NCBI GenBank assembly: GCA_028274465.1
Contig: CM051456.1
Span: 110,227,397-110,291,396 of the forward strand
Reading direction: 5' to 3'
DNA from: Plantago ovata
Lineage: Eukaryota > Streptophyta > Magnoliopsida > Lamiales > Plantaginaceae
DNA: 64,000 nucleotides
Part shown: piece by piece, positions 60,509 to 64,000 of the stretch
Numbering within the stretch: the first letter of the stretch is position 1
Layout: every line of letters starts with the position of its first letter
Position numbers and translations under genes: made by a program
The notes under the pieces: model-generated
Database searches by the model: none
What the model was told of the DNA's origin: nothing
Seen by the model: the letters and a program-made list of their open reading frames with translations, nothing else

Positions 60509-63500
60509 TTAAATAAGATTAATGGTGAAAGAGACGTAAGGATGTGCATCTGCATCCCCTCCAAAACCGCCCATCCCAACTTCATCCTCAGTTTTCCAGT
60601 ACGTGCTGCAGTTAGACATAGGAAACAGATGATATAGCAACCCAGTTATCTATATAAAACAGTTAAAATAGAGTAGCATTCTGGAAAGTTTCGTACAATT
60701 AACCATACGGCAACTATGTTAGCCAGCAAAGTTAGTGTCTTCTGATTTAATAAAAAACATGGGAAAAATACCACATCTCATTACAGTAATTGTGATAATT
60801 TTCAATCCATGCAATGCTTTACAATTGTTTCCCCTTTAGAACAAACAGTGGAAGTGTGAATATAGGAATCATATCTAGAGAAATGGTTTGTGAATTATTA
60901 ATCTTTCTGAACCAACTGCGAAAATGATGTCATACACTGGATTATGTTACATGCATATTTGATGTATGTCAATGTGGCTATATATAATGATGGTCAAGCA
61001 ACAGGTTATTAACATTCTATGGCAGGGAAAACAGCAGTTAAAAGCTTAACAGGACAGGAAAAAAGTGTGTATAACGACTAAAGTAGTACCTGTTTGAACT
61101 GCTGCAGAGTCCCTCCAGAATAGAGCGTACTTTCTTCTCACTTTTTAGAGAAGGTGCCAGTACGACAGACTGAAATGAAATTTATGGATGAGTTGAATAG
61201 AAACTTAAGTGTGTTACAAAGATAGAGAAAGAATCATTCACTGAAAATTAAGAAGAATTGGGAAGGTATACCAGAAATGAGGGAGGTAGACCATAACGCA
61301 AAATGCTTTCACAAAAGACACGCACTGCACAAAAGTGCATCCAGGAGCTAAAAACCTGCAACACAATTAAAGCTAACCTGATGAATCTCAGAACCAATAT
61401 TCACTGTATCTGGGACAACTAATATTAGATTATTAGTGGCATTCATGAGGCCAGATTCTCTTTACATTCTTTCAGAAGTTAAGTGCAAATGTTTACATGT
61501 TTACTGGGAAAAGTTGAAAAAGATGAAATATAAGTATCATGCATAAACATCCTTACTATGCTTATGATTTATGAGCTAAGGAAGACCATAGAATTGTTAA
61601 CCAAGTGGATTCGTAATCCCTATGAAGCAGATAAATTCTATTTAAATGGCTATTCGAAATATGAAAGCTTAATTGGTGCACAGATTATAGAGAAAGAAAA
61701 TGGTCTCAATACCAAGAGGGAAAACCATACCTCTCCATAACTGGTATAAGACCATTGCAATAGAGAGCTTTTTAACGCTTCCTGATCCTGCATTAACTTC
61801 TCAAGCTCCTGCTTCCGGCTCTCTTGTGATTCAGAATTATATTCAAAATCACGAACCTACATCACATGACATGAAGTGTTATTGAGGGTCTCCAGAGAAA
61901 ATTAGTGGCAATAGTATATCAAGATCAGCACACATTTGGAAGTAAAGATCAGGAACTTTCATAAAAAATAAAAGGATACCAAATAAAGTTCATGGAGAAT
62001 ATCATGATTCACGACTCACTTGAAAATTCCTTTCGCGTGCCTTGGTTCTAAAATTGTCAGCATCACGGCTGAACAAGGTTACAGTATAAAGAGCATATTC
62101 AGTATCCTCATGTAGCTTCTTTGAGGATCTTGGGACCTATGAAAAAAGTTCATTCAGAAAGTGGAGGTTATAACTTGGGCAAGTAATGTGCACTAAGAGC
62201 GTGACTGTAGATGGGGACTTCTACATGCAAATCTTAGAGAAGAAAAATTAAATAAAATAAAATTCATGATAGATCTTCAACAGAATACTTACAACGTATG
62301 TTGTCAGTGTCTCGTAGCTTGATAACCAATCTTTTGAGAATACTTAGAGACAACTGCAAGGAGGGTCGTCAGATGTTCAGAACTAACAATGTCCTCGGGC
62401 TTCACCAGATCAGAAAGGTCCCGGACAGCTAAGCTGCAGTGAAAAATTATTGAGATTAGCTGGGACAGCAAGCAGTGCAAGAGCAGTTTTGTCGGGGTTA
62501 GGGGAGAGAGCATCAATAGATCATATTATCAATTGTTGCTTATAGAAAACTAAACATGACGCATAAACATGTCGACAACATACCTTCCACCTTGCTTTCG
62601 GTTAATGGTATTAAGTTGGCTGCGCACATTGCTATATTCAGCAACACGAACCTGAGAGACAGCCATAAAATCATAGAGTGATCAGGAAAGTGTTATAAAC
62701 AATAACTTCCACATATGAGCAAAGACTTGCAGATTTATACCCGTCTCAAGTTTCACAGTTCATAAAGAAGGGCCAAAAGCACAAAGGGCAGAGTTCTAAT
62801 TCATAGCAGGTGCAAACATATAGAACGAGACCTTGAAGCATAGAATCCAGTTCCACCACTAATATGTTGACTAGGTTGTTTCAGGCTTAAGTTGGTGCAT
62901 TTCACCCACAAAACTAAATAAAATATAAACTGGACAAAGATGTCTATCTGATATGTGAGTTCCTACTTCCTAATATATACTGGATGAACTGAAGCTTTCT
63001 TTACTATTGATTCTAGACTTCTAGTTCTGTAGCTGTTTTACAGTTCTCTAAAACCCTTCATTCCACCCTACTTTCCAGCCAACATATACCAATAGTGACA
63101 TAAAACATCTGTTAACTCGATAAGCACCAAAAGATAAGCTTAAATGGCTATATGTGTCAGTCTCTAAAAAAACAAGATCTCAATCTCAGCTAAGGATCCA
63201 ATACTCACACATCACAAATTCCTTTACTATCAACTGAGAGTAGCAGTATACCTTGAGATCATCTTCAATTTTGGCAACTTGTCCATGAATCCCATCGACA
63301 ATCTCCTTAAGTGGAGACATAGTTGGATACTTTGCCTCATCCCACACAAACCTATACACAGGCGAGACAAAATCTCAATTCAGCATAGAAAAACAAAAGT
63401 TGCATAAGTTTCAAATTTCAGTAGTTGGATCCATCATCATTCGCATTACCTGGTGAGGTATGAGTCAACAGGAACCCCATCAACAGTCAGAGAGCTACTC

Positions 63501-63986
63501 ACAACTCCCGAAACCCTCTCCAATTCCTCGACCTGACGCCTAATTTTGTGTGAAACTCCTTCAATAAAGCTGTTCGACTACACAAAAACCACAAACAGAT
63601 CAAATTAAATTACGTAACTAGAATCGATGACCTAATCCAACCTCAGCTTATGAGAAAGCTTACCTTCAACAGATCATCACTGAGCGCCAATAGCGAATCT
63701 AAGGTACCTACTCGCAGATTCGGAATGTTGAACTGCGTAAACCAGAAACATATCACTTAATTTTTCTCAATTGCACGGGAAAAAAAAGCATTGGTAAAGC
63801 CAGATCTAATAATCGGAATCCAAATTAGAATGAGAATGAGAGAGATAATGTAAAACATCTACTTACTCTGTAGAGAGGAGTGTCGAACGATTGTTTGGAG
63901 ATGGACTCCTGGAGGCGACTCCACAGGGAAGATGCCGATGAACCTTGACCTATGGGCAGAGAAGCCACCCAGTAGCGAGTCGCCAT
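60509..63986 (-). CDS. VHA-C: V-type proton ATPase subunit C (DET3-type), frame broken by a 1-nt loss
   Basis: Subunit C links the V1 catalytic head to the Vo rotor housing of the proton pump of vacuole and trans-Golgi membranes and controls reversible assembly. Eleven exons (minus): 63986-63867, 63732-63664, 63577-63450, 63351-63252, 62651-62584, 62433-62293, 62136-62020, 61856-61731, 61355-61272, 61169-61090 and 60605-60509. All splice sites are GT-AG. The start MATRYWVASLPIG and end HPYVSFTINLI match the family, and the expected length is about 376 aa. In exon 6 the frame slips after KYSQK at about 62331: one base fewer than needed for the conserved DWLSSYETL, leading to a stop at 62304-62306 and a predicted 204-aa product. 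All exons after this remain open in the family frame. It may be a sequencing or assembly error, a null allele or a young pseudogene. Confidence 0.92.
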
Positions 63987-64000
63987 GATCGATCGCAAAG

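Overview
This 64 kb window is nuclear DNA from a flowering plant, most likely a eudicot. The evidence is AT-rich intergenic DNA, GT-AG introns, plant-only gene families (wall-associated kinase, LRR receptor kinase, SABATH methyltransferase, S-protein homologue, PADRE/DUF4228) and plant Ty1/copia, TRIM, LINE, SINE, hAT and PIF/Harbinger elements. I cannot name the species. There is no bacterial, organellar or CRISPR-type content.

Layout. At 0-7 kb there is one small secreted S1-family gene (2680-3072, minus) and then a 1.6 kb run of three palindromic DNA elements (5361-6981). At 7.2-9.6 kb lies a complete six-exon gene for translocon-associated protein subunit beta, including a 6-nt microexon. 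At 10.4-13.5 kb are a PIF/Harbinger relic and a 5'-truncated LINE with poly(A) tail and target-site duplication. At 14.8-19.3 kb is a complete 12-exon gene for serine palmitoyltransferase subunit LCB2 (489 aa), with a minisatellite in intron 2 and a hAT-type MITE in intron 11. At 20.1-24 kb are the decayed remains of a SABATH plus WAK pair. At 24.2-27.6 kb is an intact MIK2-like LRR receptor kinase, with a broken duplicate of its N-terminal exon directly upstream. At 28.0-37.9 kb is a nearly complete, young copia element with 1.9 kb LTRs, abutting a 5'-truncated second copia element (37.9-42.3 kb). At 43.7-51.3 kb is the intact version of the SABATH-WAK pair, with a TRIM and a SINE between the two genes. 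At 52.9-53.3 kb is another hAT MITE, at 56.1-56.7 kb a PADRE/DUF4228 gene, at 57.8-59.6 kb a LINE relic, and at 60.5-64.0 kb the V-ATPase subunit C gene (minus, 11 exons).

How it fits together. The housekeeping genes (TRAP-beta, LCB2, VHA-C) all act in the endomembrane system (ER translocation, sphingolipid synthesis, vacuolar/TGN acidification), but nothing suggests they are functionally clustered. The 20-52 kb interval is a typical receptor-kinase and specialised-metabolism neighbourhood shaped by segmental duplication and retrotransposition. The SABATH-WAK block occurs twice in the same orientation, one copy intact and one decayed, with the LRR kinase and both copia elements between them.

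Most notable observations: (1) a single-base loss that breaks the otherwise perfect V-ATPase subunit C reading frame; (2) perfect GC-rich hairpins in the U3 part of both unrelated copia LTRs, one of them lost from only one LTR of its element; (3) the copia element at 28-37.9 kb has no target-site duplication and different flanks; (4) an intron-free WAK gene; (5) several small elements with clean target-site duplications (TRIM, SINE, LINE, two hAT MITEs). I found no convincing new multi-gene system.
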